64,000 bases of DNA from Amycolatopsis taiwanensis DSM 45107 (GTDB lineage: Bacteria > Actinomycetota > Actinomycetes > Mycobacteriales > Pseudonocardiaceae), in contig NZ_JAFB01000039.1 of NCBI RefSeq assembly GCF_000519205.1, forward strand, positions 1-64,000, given 5' to 3'. Position 1 is the first letter of the stretch. Every line of letters begins with the position of its first letter. Both the position numbers and the translations under genes were made by a program. Positions 41,668 through 49,786 of this stretch are shown piece by piece. The notes under the pieces were generated by a model that worked only from the letters and a program-made list of their open reading frames with translations, did no database searches and was not told the DNA's origin.

Positions 41668-42438
41668 GTGCAGCGATTCACCGACCGGCGAGTCCTCATC
41701 ACCGGAGGAGCATCCGGCATCGGCCAGGCCACCGTGCTCCGGCTGCTCGCCGAAGGCGCCACCGTCGTCGCCGCCGACCTCGCCGCCGAGGGCCTCGGGG
41801 AGACCAGCAAACTGGCCGCCCAGGCCGACAGCGGCGATCGCCTCACCACGATGACGCTCGATATCGCGGACGAGAACGCCGTCGGGGAGGTGGTCGGCGA
41901 CTCGATCTCCCGGCTCGGCGGGCTCGACGTGCTGGTCAACGCGGCCGGCATGCTCCGCGGCGGGCACACTCACGAGTTCTCGCTCGAGCTGTGGAATCGC
42001 ATCCTCGCGGTCAACATCACGGGGACTTTCCTGGTCACCCGTGCCGCACTGCCCGCGCTGCTCGACAGCGGGCACGGCGTGATCGTCAACTTCAGCTCGA
42101 CCTCGGCCAGCTTCGCCCACCCGTTCATGGCGGCGTACTCCGCGAGCAAGGGCGCGGTCGAGGCCTTCACGCACTCCATCGCACTCGAATACGCCAAGCG
42201 CGGTATCCGGGCCGTGTCGGTCAAACCGGGCAGCATCTCCAGCGGCATCACCAACAACTTCCTCCAGTTCATGCCGCCGGACATCGACTGGTCACTGCTG
42301 GGCAAGCTCTCCCCGGCCCTCGGTGAGGGGTTCGCCGCACCCGAAACGGTCGCCGGTGTGGTGGCCATGCTCGCCTCCGACGACGGGAAGTTCATCACCG
42401 GCACCGAAATCCGCATCGACGGCGGCACCCACGCCTAA
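41668..42438 (+). CDS. Short-chain dehydrogenase/reductase
   Basis: A 256-residue SDR: TGGASGIG at 11-18, an acidic D near the end of beta-2 (VVAADLAAEG) suggesting NAD preference, NAAGML near 93, serine in NFSSTSA, and Y-x3-K in YSASKGAV. GTG 41668 has AAGGAG six bases upstream; an in-frame GTG at 41638 is less well supported. It is the last gene of the pxp operon and is convergent with the small membrane protein at 42457. Confidence 0.92.
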   Translation: MQRFTDRRVLITGGASGIGQATVLRLLAEGATVVAADLAAEGLGETSKLAAQADSGDRLTTMTLDIADENAVGEVVGDSISRLGGLDVLVNAAGMLRGGHTHEFSLELWNRILAVNITGTFLVTRAALPALLDSGHGVIVNFSSTSASFAHPFMAAYSASKGAVEAFTHSIALEYAKRGIRAVSVKPGSISSGITNNFLQFMPPDIDWSLLGKLSPALGEGFAAPETVAGVVAMLASDDGKFITGTEIRIDGGTHA

Positions 42439-42456
42439 GACTGTTTTGAACACCAC

Positions 42457-42792
42457 CTAGAACGTCCAGTTCGACTGCGAAAAGGCGATCATGATCACGA
42501 CGCCGATCACGATCGTGAGCACAATGCCGAGCGTGCCCCCGAGCACCATGCCGGAACCGAACGACTTCCAGGGTGATCCTGGCGGGAGGATCCTGAGCAC
42601 GCACCCCACCAGGATGGCGCCGATCGCGATGCCGGCGAACGCATACGCGTACTCGCCTGCGCGCCAGCCCGTGTCCCAGAAAACTTGACGCGAGAGGCCG
42701 AGCACCACCAACCCCAGCAGCACGACCGGCACCAGAAAGCCGGCGAACGCCACTCCCGGTCGCTTCGGTTTTCGCTGGTCCAGTTCGTTCAT
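42457..42792 (-). CDS. Small membrane protein, unknown
   Basis: A 111-residue protein with a basic N-terminus (MNELDQRKPKRPG) and three hydrophobic helices (about 15-35, 47-67 and 82-103). The sequence gives no family motif I recognise. It is isolated: convergent with the pxp operon on one side, and the 21-bp repeat array lies just upstream of its start. A small envelope protein is likely. Confidence 0.65.
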   Translation of the reverse strand: MNELDQRKPKRPGVAFAGFLVPVVLLGLVVLGLSRQVFWDTGWRAGEYAYAFAGIAIGAILVGCVLRILPPGSPWKSFGSGMVLGGTLGIVLTIVIGVVIMIAFSQSNWTF

Positions 42793-42829
42793 TTCTGTAG
42801 TATCTCAGCCGCCGCGCGGCCGAAGCCAC

Positions 42830-42913
42830 AACTCGCCTGCCCGAACCGGGAACTCGGCTGCCCGAACCGGGAACTCAGCTGCCTGAACCCGGAACTCACG
42901 GTCCTGGGCCGGG
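42830..42913 (+). repeat. Four 21-bp repeats, relatives of the 20-kb array
   Basis: Units start at 42830, 42851, 42872 and 42893, each 21 bases, consensus AACTCRGCTGCCYGAACCGGG. They align with the left-array units at 20105-20230 (AACTC...TGCCC-AACC). GGGGACAC follows at 42911-42918, the same motif that forms the hairpin at 20231. They lie between the small membrane gene and the end of the ABC permease gene. Confidence 0.88.
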
Positions 42914-42935
42914 GACACGCCGGCGCGTGCGCTGG

Positions 42936-44147
42936 TCAGGGGGTGGCGAGGGCCTCGGTGGGCGACAGCCGGGCGGCTCGCCAGGCCGGGTAGACCCCGG
43001 CACAGACGCCGATCGCCATCGTGGCGAGCAGGCCGCCGACGGTCGCCCAGCCCGGTACCACGACCGGCCAGCCCTGGTAGGCGGCGTACCCGGTGGTGAC
43101 CGCGATCGCCAGCAGCACCCCGCCGGCCCCGCCGAGCACGGACAGCAGGAGCGACTCGGTCAGGAACTGCAGCCTGATCTGTCCGCGGGTGGCGCCGAGC
43201 GAGCGCCGCAGACCGATCTCCGGGCGCCGTTCCAGCACGGAGATCACCATCGTGTTGGCCACGCCCACCCCGCCGACGAGGAGTGCGACCGCGCCCAGCC
43301 CCAGCAAAAGCCCGGTCAGCGTCGCGTTGGCGGCATCCCTGGCCACCAGCGCGTCCGACGGCCGCGACACGCTGACCTCGTTCGGGTGCTCGGGATTGGC
43401 GGCCTTGGCCAGGATCGACTGGACCTCGGCCACGGCGTCGTCGCGGGTGCGGGTGTAGATGGTCGTCGGATACCCGTTGAAGTTCAGCTGGGCGGTGGCC
43501 TCCGGCCAGCCGATCAGCGCCGAGTAGTTCAGCTCCGGCGCGAGCGGGACCGGATCGAGCACGCCGACCACGGTGAACCACTGGCCGCCGAGCCACACCC
43601 GGGTGTCCGCCGAGGCCACGCCGACGCCGAGCCGTTGCGCGGCGGTCGATCCGAGCACCACCGCCGGGTACCGCTCGGTCGCCGGGTTGAGCCACGCGCC
43701 GCTGGCCAGCTCGGCGCCGACCGTGGGCAGCAGGTCGGTCCGGGCGGCGAGCACCGTGAGGCTGCCCGTCTCCGCCGCCGGTATCCGGTCGTTGCGGTAG
43801 ACGTGCGCGGTCGTCAGCTTCGCCGTGGCGGTCACCGAGGTGACCCGGTCGATCCGGCCGATCATCGGCACCGCTTCGGTGGGCAGGTGGGAAGCGTCGC
43901 CGAAGACGGTGTTGCCGGGGGTGACCTTGAGCAGGTTCGTGCCCAGCGCGGCGAGCTGGCGGTCCAGGCTCGCCCGGCTGGAACTCGCGATGCCCACCAC
44001 ACAGACCATCGCGGCGATCCCGATCGAGATGCCCAGGGCGGACAGGATCACCCGCAGCGGCCGCGTGCGGAGGCCGCCCGCGCCGACCCGGAACACATCC
44101 CGGGGCGAGAGGCGAGCGACCCGGGTCGCCTGGGTCGACACGGTCAT
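42936..44147 (-). CDS. MacB-like ABC transporter permease
   Basis: A 403-residue permease with one N-terminal transmembrane helix (VILSALGISIGIAAMVCVVGI), a large extracytoplasmic MacB-PCD domain (about 55-270), and three C-terminal helices with the FtsX/MacB signature (LERRPEIGLRRSLGATRGQIRLQFLTES). ATG 44147 overlaps the ATPase stop by 4 bases. Mechanotransmission-type exporters move peptides, antibiotics or lipoproteins. It works with the ATPase, adaptor and lipoprotein encoded upstream. Confidence 0.92.
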   Translation of the reverse strand: MTVSTQATRVARLSPRDVFRVGAGGLRTRPLRVILSALGISIGIAAMVCVVGIASSSRASLDRQLAALGTNLLKVTPGNTVFGDASHLPTEAVPMIGRIDRVTSVTATAKLTTAHVYRNDRIPAAETGSLTVLAARTDLLPTVGAELASGAWLNPATERYPAVVLGSTAAQRLGVGVASADTRVWLGGQWFTVVGVLDPVPLAPELNYSALIGWPEATAQLNFNGYPTTIYTRTRDDAVAEVQSILAKAANPEHPNEVSVSRPSDALVARDAANATLTGLLLGLGAVALLVGGVGVANTMVISVLERRPEIGLRRSLGATRGQIRLQFLTESLLLSVLGGAGGVLLAIAVTTGYAAYQGWPVVVPGWATVGGLLATMAIGVCAGVYPAWRAARLSPTEALATP

Positions 44148-44797
44148 GACCTCACCTGCCCGTCGCGGATTTCCACCCGGTGCGGAAGGCCGGCGGCGAT
44201 CTCGCGGTCGTGGGTGATCACCACGACGGTGGTGCCACCAGCGTTCAGCTCGCGCAACAGCCGCATCACCACCATTCCCGACCGGGAATCCAGGCTTCCG
44301 GTCGGCTCATCGGCCAGTACCACGTCCGGCTCACCGACGACGGCGCGGGCGATCGCCACCCGCTGCTTCTCACCGCCGGAGAGCTGGTGCGGACGATTGG
44401 TGGCGCGGTGCGCCAGCCCCACCCGTTCCAGGGCCTGCCCAGCGCGACGCCGCCGCTCCCGCAACCCGAGTCCGGTGTAGAGCAGGCCGTCGGCCACGTT
44501 GTCCACGGCGGGCACCCCGGCCGCGAGGTGGTACTGCTGGAACACGAACCCGATGGTTCGCCCGCGCAGCGCGGAAAGCTGCCGGTCGGACAGCCGGGAC
44601 AGCTCGTGTCCGGCGATCGTCACCGAGCCGCTGGTCGGCAGGTCCAGCGCGCCGATCAGGTTCAGCATCGTCGACTTGCCGGACCCGGAGGGACCGACGA
44701 CGCCGACCAGCTCCCCTCCTTCAATGGTCAACGACACGTCGCGAAGGGCGGTGACACCGCCGGGATAGGTCTTACCGACCTGGTCGAGCGTGATCAC
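44144..44797 (-). CDS. MacB/LolD-type ABC ATPase
   Basis: A 217-residue ATPase: Walker A GPSGSGKST at 36-44, Q-loop FQQYHLAAG, signature LSGGEKQRVAIARA, Walker B DVVLADEPTGSLD, and H-loop ITHD. These are the marks of the MacB/LolD subfamily that pairs with FtsX-like permeases. It overlaps both neighbours by 4 bases, so adaptor, ATPase and permease are made as a coupled set. Confidence 0.95.
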   Translation of the reverse strand: MITLDQVGKTYPGGVTALRDVSLTIEGGELVGVVGPSGSGKSTMLNLIGALDLPTSGSVTIAGHELSRLSDRQLSALRGRTIGFVFQQYHLAAGVPAVDNVADGLLYTGLGLRERRRRAGQALERVGLAHRATNRPHQLSGGEKQRVAIARAVVGEPDVVLADEPTGSLDSRSGMVVMRLLRELNAGGTTVVVITHDREIAAGLPHRVEIRDGQVRS

Positions 44798-45849
44798 GAG
44801 GGCACCCCCACCCGCGTGCCCTCGGCGATCCCCGCGCCGGAGATCTGCACGCGCCCGTCCGCGAACATGCCGAGGTCGACCGGCACGACGTGGCTGGTCG
44901 ATCCGGTCACCACCTGCACGCCGTACTTTCCGTCCGGAAGCACCATCAGCGCGGCGACCGGAACGGTGAGGACGTCCGCCACGCTGGCCGAGACCAGCTT
45001 CACGTCGACCGGCGCCTGATCGAGGCTGCCGAGCGTGGCCTGGTCCGCGACGGTGACCGTCACGTCGATGGTCGGCGGATCACCGGGCTGCTGCCCGGGG
45101 ACGGCCACGGAGCCGACGGTGGCGACCGTGCCCTGGACGGTCCGGGCATCCGGCAGCGTGATCGTCGACGCGATGCCGGGCCGGACCAGCGTCTGCTGGG
45201 CCACCGGGAGGGCGATCTGCACGGTCCTGGTGGTACCGGTGTAGGAGAGCAGCCGCCCGCCGCCCGCACGGTCGCCGAGGTGCGCGTCGACCGCGGCGAC
45301 CCGGATCGCGCCCGGCGTGATGACGACGCTCGACGGGTCGAAAACGCCGGTCTCGGTCAGTCCCAGATCGTTCTGCCACCTGCTCACCGCGCTCGCGGTC
45401 GCCGCGGTGTAGGTGTTGTCCACGGTGATTCCGGTGTAGCCGAGGGCGGCGAGGTTCTCCTCGACCTCCCGGACGTCGGCACCGGTGAGGCCGGCGCGGA
45501 GCTCCCGGTAGAGCGGCAGGCCGCCGATGAACAGCGGGACCGGGAGATCGTCCCGCTTGTAGACGGGCTGGCCACGGTTGATCATCGCGCCTGGCCTGGG
45601 CAGCCAGGTGATGGTGCCCTGGCCGCCCGAGGCGACCGGGGTCTGCGAGCCGTAGCCGATCGTCCCGTTCACGTCCTGGGTCTGGATCAGGGTGGTCCGG
45701 GTGACCGTCGCGGTCGCCGGCGGCAGACCGGCTTCCGAGGCGGGTGCCGGCGGGGCATGGCCGACGAGTCCGTTCACCACGACCGCGGCCGCCGCGACCA
45801 GCGCCGCGACCGCGATCGTGCCGGTCACCAGCGCGGTCCGCCGGTTCAT
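44794..45849 (-). CDS. Efflux adaptor with peptidoglycan-binding domain
   Basis: A 351-residue exported adaptor. It has an N-terminal membrane anchor or signal (about 7-28, LVTGTIAVAALVAAAAVVV). A peptidoglycan-binding-1 domain near 115-165 reads GLTGADVREVEENLAALGY...AVSRWQNDLGL. A HlyD/MacA-type beta-barrel follows (GTVATVGSVAVPGQQPG). ATG 45849 overlaps the lipoprotein stop (ATGA). In Gram-positives such proteins connect MacB-like pumps to the wall. There is no second biotinyl-lipoyl hairpin of Gram-negative length. Confidence 0.88.
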   Translation of the reverse strand: MNRRTALVTGTIAVAALVAAAAVVVNGLVGHAPPAPASEAGLPPATATVTRTTLIQTQDVNGTIGYGSQTPVASGGQGTITWLPRPGAMINRGQPVYKRDDLPVPLFIGGLPLYRELRAGLTGADVREVEENLAALGYTGITVDNTYTAATASAVSRWQNDLGLTETGVFDPSSVVITPGAIRVAAVDAHLGDRAGGGRLLSYTGTTRTVQIALPVAQQTLVRPGIASTITLPDARTVQGTVATVGSVAVPGQQPGDPPTIDVTVTVADQATLGSLDQAPVDVKLVSASVADVLTVPVAALMVLPDGKYGVQVVTGSTSHVVPVDLGMFADGRVQISGAGIAEGTRVGVPS

Positions 45850-46361
45850 TTGTGGCCCCCGTCGGTGACCAGCTTGTCCTGGCATGCCTGGCTCGCCGCC
45901 TGGTAGCCCGGATCGTTTTCGATCTGCGTCCGGGTTGCGTTGGCCAGGCGGCCACCGATCGTGCTCTGGCCGGTGTTCGGGTCGGGATCGCTCACCTCGA
46001 TGCCGTGCTCCCGCATGCACACGGCGTATGCCCGCAGACCGTCGAGTTCACGCGGGTCCGGGGCCTGCGGTGCACCGCCGTTGGGGAGGAACTGCTGGCA
46101 GGCCTGCAAGACGGCGGTCCATTGCGGGGCTTGTACCCCGCTGGGCGGGACGAGGGACTGGTTCGAGGAGTTCGGATCGGGATCCGGCACGTTCACGCCG
46201 TGGTCACGCGCGCACTTGGCGAAGTTCACCATGGCGTTCCCCGCACTGGTGCCGGTGGAAGGCGACGCCTGACCACCGCCGGACGTGGCTCCGCCGGAAT
46301 TGCAGGCCGCCACGGGCAAAAGCACGAGCAGTAGGACAGGTATGCACGCAAGTCGTTTCAT
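45846..46361 (-). CDS. Lipoprotein with duplicated CxxxHG/DPDPN module
   Basis: A 171-residue lipoprotein. The signal peptide ends with lipobox LPVAAC (Cys at about 20). The mature part has a low-complexity linker and then two similar modules: FAKCARDHGVNVPDPDPN and YAVCMREHGIEVSDPDPN, each followed by a later cysteine (LQACQQF, SQACQDK). Four cysteines suggest two disulphides. It heads the MacB-like operon and overlaps the adaptor gene. It is divergent from the two-component regulator at 46450. A substrate-presenting or sensory role is inferred. Confidence 0.85.
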   Translation of the reverse strand: MKRLACIPVLLLVLLPVAACNSGGATSGGGQASPSTGTSAGNAMVNFAKCARDHGVNVPDPDPNSSNQSLVPPSGVQAPQWTAVLQACQQFLPNGGAPQAPDPRELDGLRAYAVCMREHGIEVSDPDPNTGQSTIGGRLANATRTQIENDPGYQAASQACQDKLVTDGGHK

Positions 46362-46449
46362 GGCGAAAAGGTCTACGCCCGGGCCGATGACAGCACCGCT
46401 ACTCGCGATGTCGCACGGATGTCATCTCCCATGGCCCAGAATGGGCACC

Positions 46450-47097
46450 ATGCGAGTGCTGGTGGCCGAGGACCACACCACGCTGGCCGCCCGGGTCGCC
46501 GAGGGCCTGCGTGACGCCGGCATGGCCGTCGACGTCGTGCACGACGGCGCGGCAACGCTGGACGCCGCCGGCCACACGGCCTACGACGTGATCGTGCTCG
46601 ATCGGGACCTGCCGGCGGTCCACGGTGACCAGGTATGCCGCACGCTCGCGGCCGAGGGCTCTGCCCGCATCCTCATGCTGACCGCGGCGGCCGGGGTGGA
46701 CGACCGGGTCGACGGGCTGGAGCTGGGCGCCGACGACTACCTGGGCAAACCGTTCGCCTTCCACGAGCTGGTGGCGCGGGTGCGCGCGCTGTGCCGCCGG
46801 GCGCCGTCTGCTCCGCCGGTCGTGCGCCGTGGCGACCTCACCGTGGACCGGGCGCGGCACCGCGTCACCCGGGGCACCCGCGCGCTTTCGTTGACCCGCA
46901 AAGAGTTCGGCGTTCTCGAACTGCTGATCGCGGCCGACGGCGGCGTGGTGAGCGCGGAGGAACTGCTCGAACACGTCTGGGACGCCAACGTCGACCCGTT
47001 CAGCAACATCGTCTCGGTCACGATGGCCCGACTGCGGCGCAAGCTCGGGCCGCCGCCGCTGATCGAAACCGTGGTGGGCAAGGGGTACCGGATGTGA
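46450..47097 (+). CDS. OmpR-family response regulator
   Basis: A 215-residue regulator with a receiver domain (acidic pair ED at 7-8, phosphoacceptor D in VIVLDRDLP near 51, T in MLTAAAG, K in GKPFAFHEL) and a winged-helix DNA-binding domain (LSLTRKEFGVLELL, then VSVTMARLRRKLG). ATG 46450 is preceded by little ribosome-site sequence, so the message may be leaderless. It is divergent from the lipoprotein/MacB operon by 88 bases and likely controls it. The stop overlaps the kinase GTG (GTGA). Confidence 0.93.
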   Translation: MRVLVAEDHTTLAARVAEGLRDAGMAVDVVHDGAATLDAAGHTAYDVIVLDRDLPAVHGDQVCRTLAAEGSARILMLTAAAGVDDRVDGLELGADDYLGKPFAFHELVARVRALCRRAPSAPPVVRRGDLTVDRARHRVTRGTRALSLTRKEFGVLELLIAADGGVVSAEELLEHVWDANVDPFSNIVSVTMARLRRKLGPPPLIETVVGKGYRM

Positions 47098-48290
47098 CCC
47101 AGCCCCGACTGACGGTCCGGGCACGCCTGACCCTGTTGTACACCGGTCTTTTCGCCGCCTGCGGAGCCGTCGTCGTGGCGGTCACCTACGGGCTCGTGGC
47201 CGGCCTGCCCGTGTCGGTCAGCGGCCCGGACGGAGCATGGGCCCAGGTGACGGACCCCGAAGGCGTGCTGGACCGGTGCCGGCAGGCCGCCCAGACCGGC
47301 GAACTCGATCCTGGCCTGCAGACCAAGTGCGTGTCGCTGGCCGAGGGCGGCTTCCTCAACGGCGCACTGGCCCAGCAGCAGGCGACGCTGTCCCACCTGC
47401 TTGGGTACTCGCTGACCACACTGGCAGTGGTGATCGCCCTGGCGGCGGTCGCCGGCTGGATCGTCGCCGGACGGGTGCTGCGCCCGGTACACCAGATCAC
47501 CGCGGCCGCGCGCGCCGCGTCCGAGCACAACCTGTCCGCGCGGGTGGCGCTGACCGGTCCGCGCGACGAGTTGCGCGATCTGGCCGACACGTTCGACGAC
47601 ATGCTCGCCCGGCTGCAGGCCACGTTCGACGGTCAGCAACGGTTCATCGCCAACGCCAGTCACGAGCTGCGCACCCCGCTGACCGTCATGCGCACGGCCC
47701 TGGACGTGGTGCTCGCCAAGCGCGACCCCACGCCGGCGGACCTGCTCGGCATGGGCCGCGACATCCGGGTGGCCGTGGACCACGCCGATCGGCTCGTCGA
47801 AGCTCTGCTCACCCTGGCCCGCAACGAGCGCGGGCTCTCCGTGCGCGAGGAGGTCGACCTGGCCACGGTCGCCGAGGACGTGCTTGACGCCACCGACCTT
47901 CGCGGCCGGTACCCACACCCCACTCTGCGGCCCGCCACGACCTCGGGAGACCCGGTGCTCCTGGAGCGCCTCGTGGCGAATCTCGTCGACAATGCCGTGC
48001 GCTACAACGCCTCCGGTGGCGAGATCTGGCTCTCGACCTCCAAAGTGGACGGACAGGTTCGCCTGGTGGTGGCCAACACCGGGCCGGTCGTTCCCCCGGA
48101 CGGCCTGACCGGCCTGTTCGAGCCGTTCCAGCGGCTGCACGACCGCACCACCCGTGACGGCTTCGGGCTCGGCCTGGCCCTGGTCGCCTCGATCGCGGCC
48201 GTCCATCAGGGCCGGGTCGCCGCCACCCCGCGCCCCGCCGGCGGGCTCACCGTGACGGTCACGCTCCCAGCCTTACCCGGGCCCGGGTAA
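47094..48290 (+). CDS. Two-component sensor histidine kinase
   Basis: A 398-residue membrane kinase. Two transmembrane helices (about 12-34 and 103-125) flank a ~70-residue extracellular sensor. A HAMP domain follows (GRVLRPVHQITAAARA), then the phosphoacceptor H-box NASHELRTPLTVM (His near 189), the N-box LVANLVDNAVRYNA and the G-box FGLGLALV. GTG 47094 overlaps the regulator stop. Probably senses envelope or peptide stress handled by the adjacent exporter. Its stop lies inside a 20-bp palindrome. Confidence 0.93.
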   Translation: MTQPRLTVRARLTLLYTGLFAACGAVVVAVTYGLVAGLPVSVSGPDGAWAQVTDPEGVLDRCRQAAQTGELDPGLQTKCVSLAEGGFLNGALAQQQATLSHLLGYSLTTLAVVIALAAVAGWIVAGRVLRPVHQITAAARAASEHNLSARVALTGPRDELRDLADTFDDMLARLQATFDGQQRFIANASHELRTPLTVMRTALDVVLAKRDPTPADLLGMGRDIRVAVDHADRLVEALLTLARNERGLSVREEVDLATVAEDVLDATDLRGRYPHPTLRPATTSGDPVLLERLVANLVDNAVRYNASGGEIWLSTSKVDGQVRLVVANTGPVVPPDGLTGLFEPFQRLHDRTTRDGFGLGLALVASIAAVHQGRVAATPRPAGGLTVTVTLPALPGPG

Positions 48291-48291
48291 G
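48272..48291. terminator. Perfect 20-bp palindrome over the kinase stop codon
   Basis: CTTACCCGGGCCCGGGTAAG is perfectly self-complementary and contains the TAA of the histidine kinase. The next gene (48306) converges on it. A bidirectional terminator is the simplest reading, though there is no long T tract. Confidence 0.5.
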
Positions 48292-48305
48292 GGTCTTCCG
48301 CCCGA

Positions 48306-48935
48306 TCACCCGAGGCGGCGGGTCGCGCCCTGATGCCGGATCGCGACCACGAAGAAGGTCATGACCGCGAGGACGACGGTGGCCAGGAAGGGTGGCCACC
48401 GAAGGACTCCAGGCGCGGTGTCGGCCAGGGTGACCAGCCCGAACGTAAGGGCCAGGAGCCCGCAGTGACCGGTCAACTGGAGGGCACGCGGCCCCCACCC
48501 GGGCACCCGGTCGACCCGAGCGCGGCTGGTGCCCAGCAGTACGACTATCGCCGTCAGGCTGGTCGCGAAGGTGACCGCGACGAGCATCTTGCCGATCAGG
48601 GGAATCAGACCAGGCATGTTGGGCATCGTTTGCGGGTTGTGGTCCCAGGCGAGATTGGCGAAGGGCGCCAGCACAGAGAGGACCACCAGCAGGGCGATCG
48701 CCGTGACCCGGAGCCGGGTGATGTCGAGCTCGGCCTGGTACACCGGGGCGAGCTCGGCGACCGTGCCGAACTCGGCGACGGCGCGTCGGGTCGCGTCAGC
48801 CCGGTCGAAGCCCGCGGAGGCGTAGGCGTCCGCCGCGTCGAGCAGCCCCGCGCGGGCCTCCTCGATCAGCCGCCGCTTGGTGCGGGCCGGGCCGTGCAGG
48901 GCGTGGTCCAGGTCGCGAATCAGGCCGTCGATCAC
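48306..48935 (-). CDS. PadR-partner membrane protein with permease-prefix domain
   Basis: A 209-residue protein built like the one at 11665: an N-terminal helical prefix (LDHALHGPARTKRRLIEEARAGLLDAADAY...AVAEFGTV) and about four transmembrane helices. ATG 48935 overlaps the PadR stop directly (ATGA), with no small ORF in between. That contrast is what shows the 57-codon frame in the first pair to be an extra element. Function unknown; likely co-regulated with the divergent membrane protein and multicopper oxidase genes. Confidence 0.78.
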   Translation of the reverse strand: MIDGLIRDLDHALHGPARTKRRLIEEARAGLLDAADAYASAGFDRADATRRAVAEFGTVAELAPVYQAELDITRLRVTAIALLVVLSVLAPFANLAWDHNPQTMPNMPGLIPLIGKMLVAVTFATSLTAIVVLLGTSRARVDRVPGWGPRALQLTGHCGLLALTFGLVTLADTAPGVLRWPPFLATVVLAVMTFFVVAIRHQGATRRLG

Positions 48936-49258
48936 AGCGGGGCCTCACCCAGGATGGCGGTGACCGCGCCGGCGAACTGCTTCCAGCCGGCACGTTCCTC
49001 GCGCAGCCGGCGGCGGCCGATCGCGGTGAGGGTGTAGGTGCGGCGCCGACGGCCGGTGCTGTCATCCCAGTTGCTGCTGATCAGTTTCGCGCGCTCCAGC
49101 CGGTGCAGCGCGGGGTAGAGCGTGCCGGACGGCACTTCCAGCGTGCCGTCGCTGCGCAGTCGCATCGCTTCGATGATCCCGTAGCCGTGCAACGGTCGCT
49201 GTTCGAGCACGGCCAGCACGAGGCTGTCGAGGTGTCCGCGGATCGCGTCGGCGTTCAT
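48932..49258 (-). CDS. PadR-family transcriptional regulator
   Basis: A 108-residue PadR protein: HGYGIIEAMRLRSDGTLEVPSGTLYPALHRLE, then the wing TGRRRRTYTLTAIG. It is about the same length as, and clearly paralogous to, the PadR at 12539. Its ATG lies inside a 13-bp inverted repeat (49258-49310) that also covers the divergent promoter, so it probably represses both itself and the DUF6220-like/multicopper oxidase genes. Confidence 0.92.
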   Translation of the reverse strand: MNADAIRGHLDSLVLAVLEQRPLHGYGIIEAMRLRSDGTLEVPSGTLYPALHRLERAKLISSNWDDSTGRRRRTYTLTAIGRRRLREERAGWKQFAGAVTAILGEAPL

Positions 49259-49310
49259 GTAGACAGCCTACCTTGGTCGCTGTAGGTTGCCTATATATAG
49301 GCTGTCTACA
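49258..49310. promoter_or_regulatory. PadR operator: 13-bp inverted repeat over the divergent promoter
   Basis: TGTAGACAGCCTA (49258-49270) and TAGGCTGTCTACA (49298-49310) are perfect complements, 27 bases apart. Between them lies CTATATATAG, a likely -10 region. The left arm begins at the padR start codon. A PadR dimer pair bound here would block both directions. Confidence 0.6.
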
Positions 49311-49333
49311 CGACGAGGAAGTGGAGTCTGGGG

Positions 49334-49786
49334 GTGACCATGCTGGAAGTCCGCCCCCAGGCGGACCCGACGATGCCGCGCCGGGCGAGGGTGAGCCGGT
49401 CGGTGTTCCGTGCGGTGATCACGCTGCACGCGCTGAGCGTGTTCGCCCAACCGGTGCTGGCCGGGCGATTTCTCAACGGAGACGTCCCGATACTCGAACT
49501 GCACCGGACCAACGCGACCATGGCCGGCGTGCTGGGGTTCGTCCAGCTGGCCGTGGCGCTGACGCACCGGCTGATCGGGGCCGGGCCATGGTGGCCCGTA
49601 CTGGCCTGCCTCGTCCTGTCGTTGGCCGAGCCAGCGCAGATCTTCCTGGGGTTCAACCGTTTCGTGGGCCTACACGTGCCGCTGGGGGCCGCCATCGTCG
49701 CGGCCACGCTGCTGCTGCTCGTCTCGGCCTGGCGGCCCGGATTCACCATGCCCCGCAACGGAAAGGGCGGAGGGGACGACCGATGA
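49334..49786 (+). CDS. DUF6220-like small membrane protein
   Basis: A 150-residue protein with four hydrophobic helices after a basic N-terminus. Conserved-looking histidines occur in ELHRTNATMAG and VGLHVPLG, a layout resembling DUF6220 and b-type-cytochrome-like membrane proteins. The start is GTG 49334 or ATG 49340. The stop overlaps the multicopper oxidase ATG (ATGA), so the two are co-translated. It might donate electrons or anchor the oxidase; this is inference. Confidence 0.7.
   Translation: MTMLEVRPQADPTMPRRARVSRSVFRAVITLHALSVFAQPVLAGRFLNGDVPILELHRTNATMAGVLGFVQLAVALTHRLIGAGPWWPVLACLVLSLAEPAQIFLGFNRFVGLHVPLGAAIVAATLLLLVSAWRPGFTMPRNGKGGGDDR

Noticed and set aside
46635-47093. Upstream extension of the histidine kinase frame
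   Set aside because: It overlaps the response regulator in another frame with no family residues; GTG 47094 gives the usual GTGA overlap.
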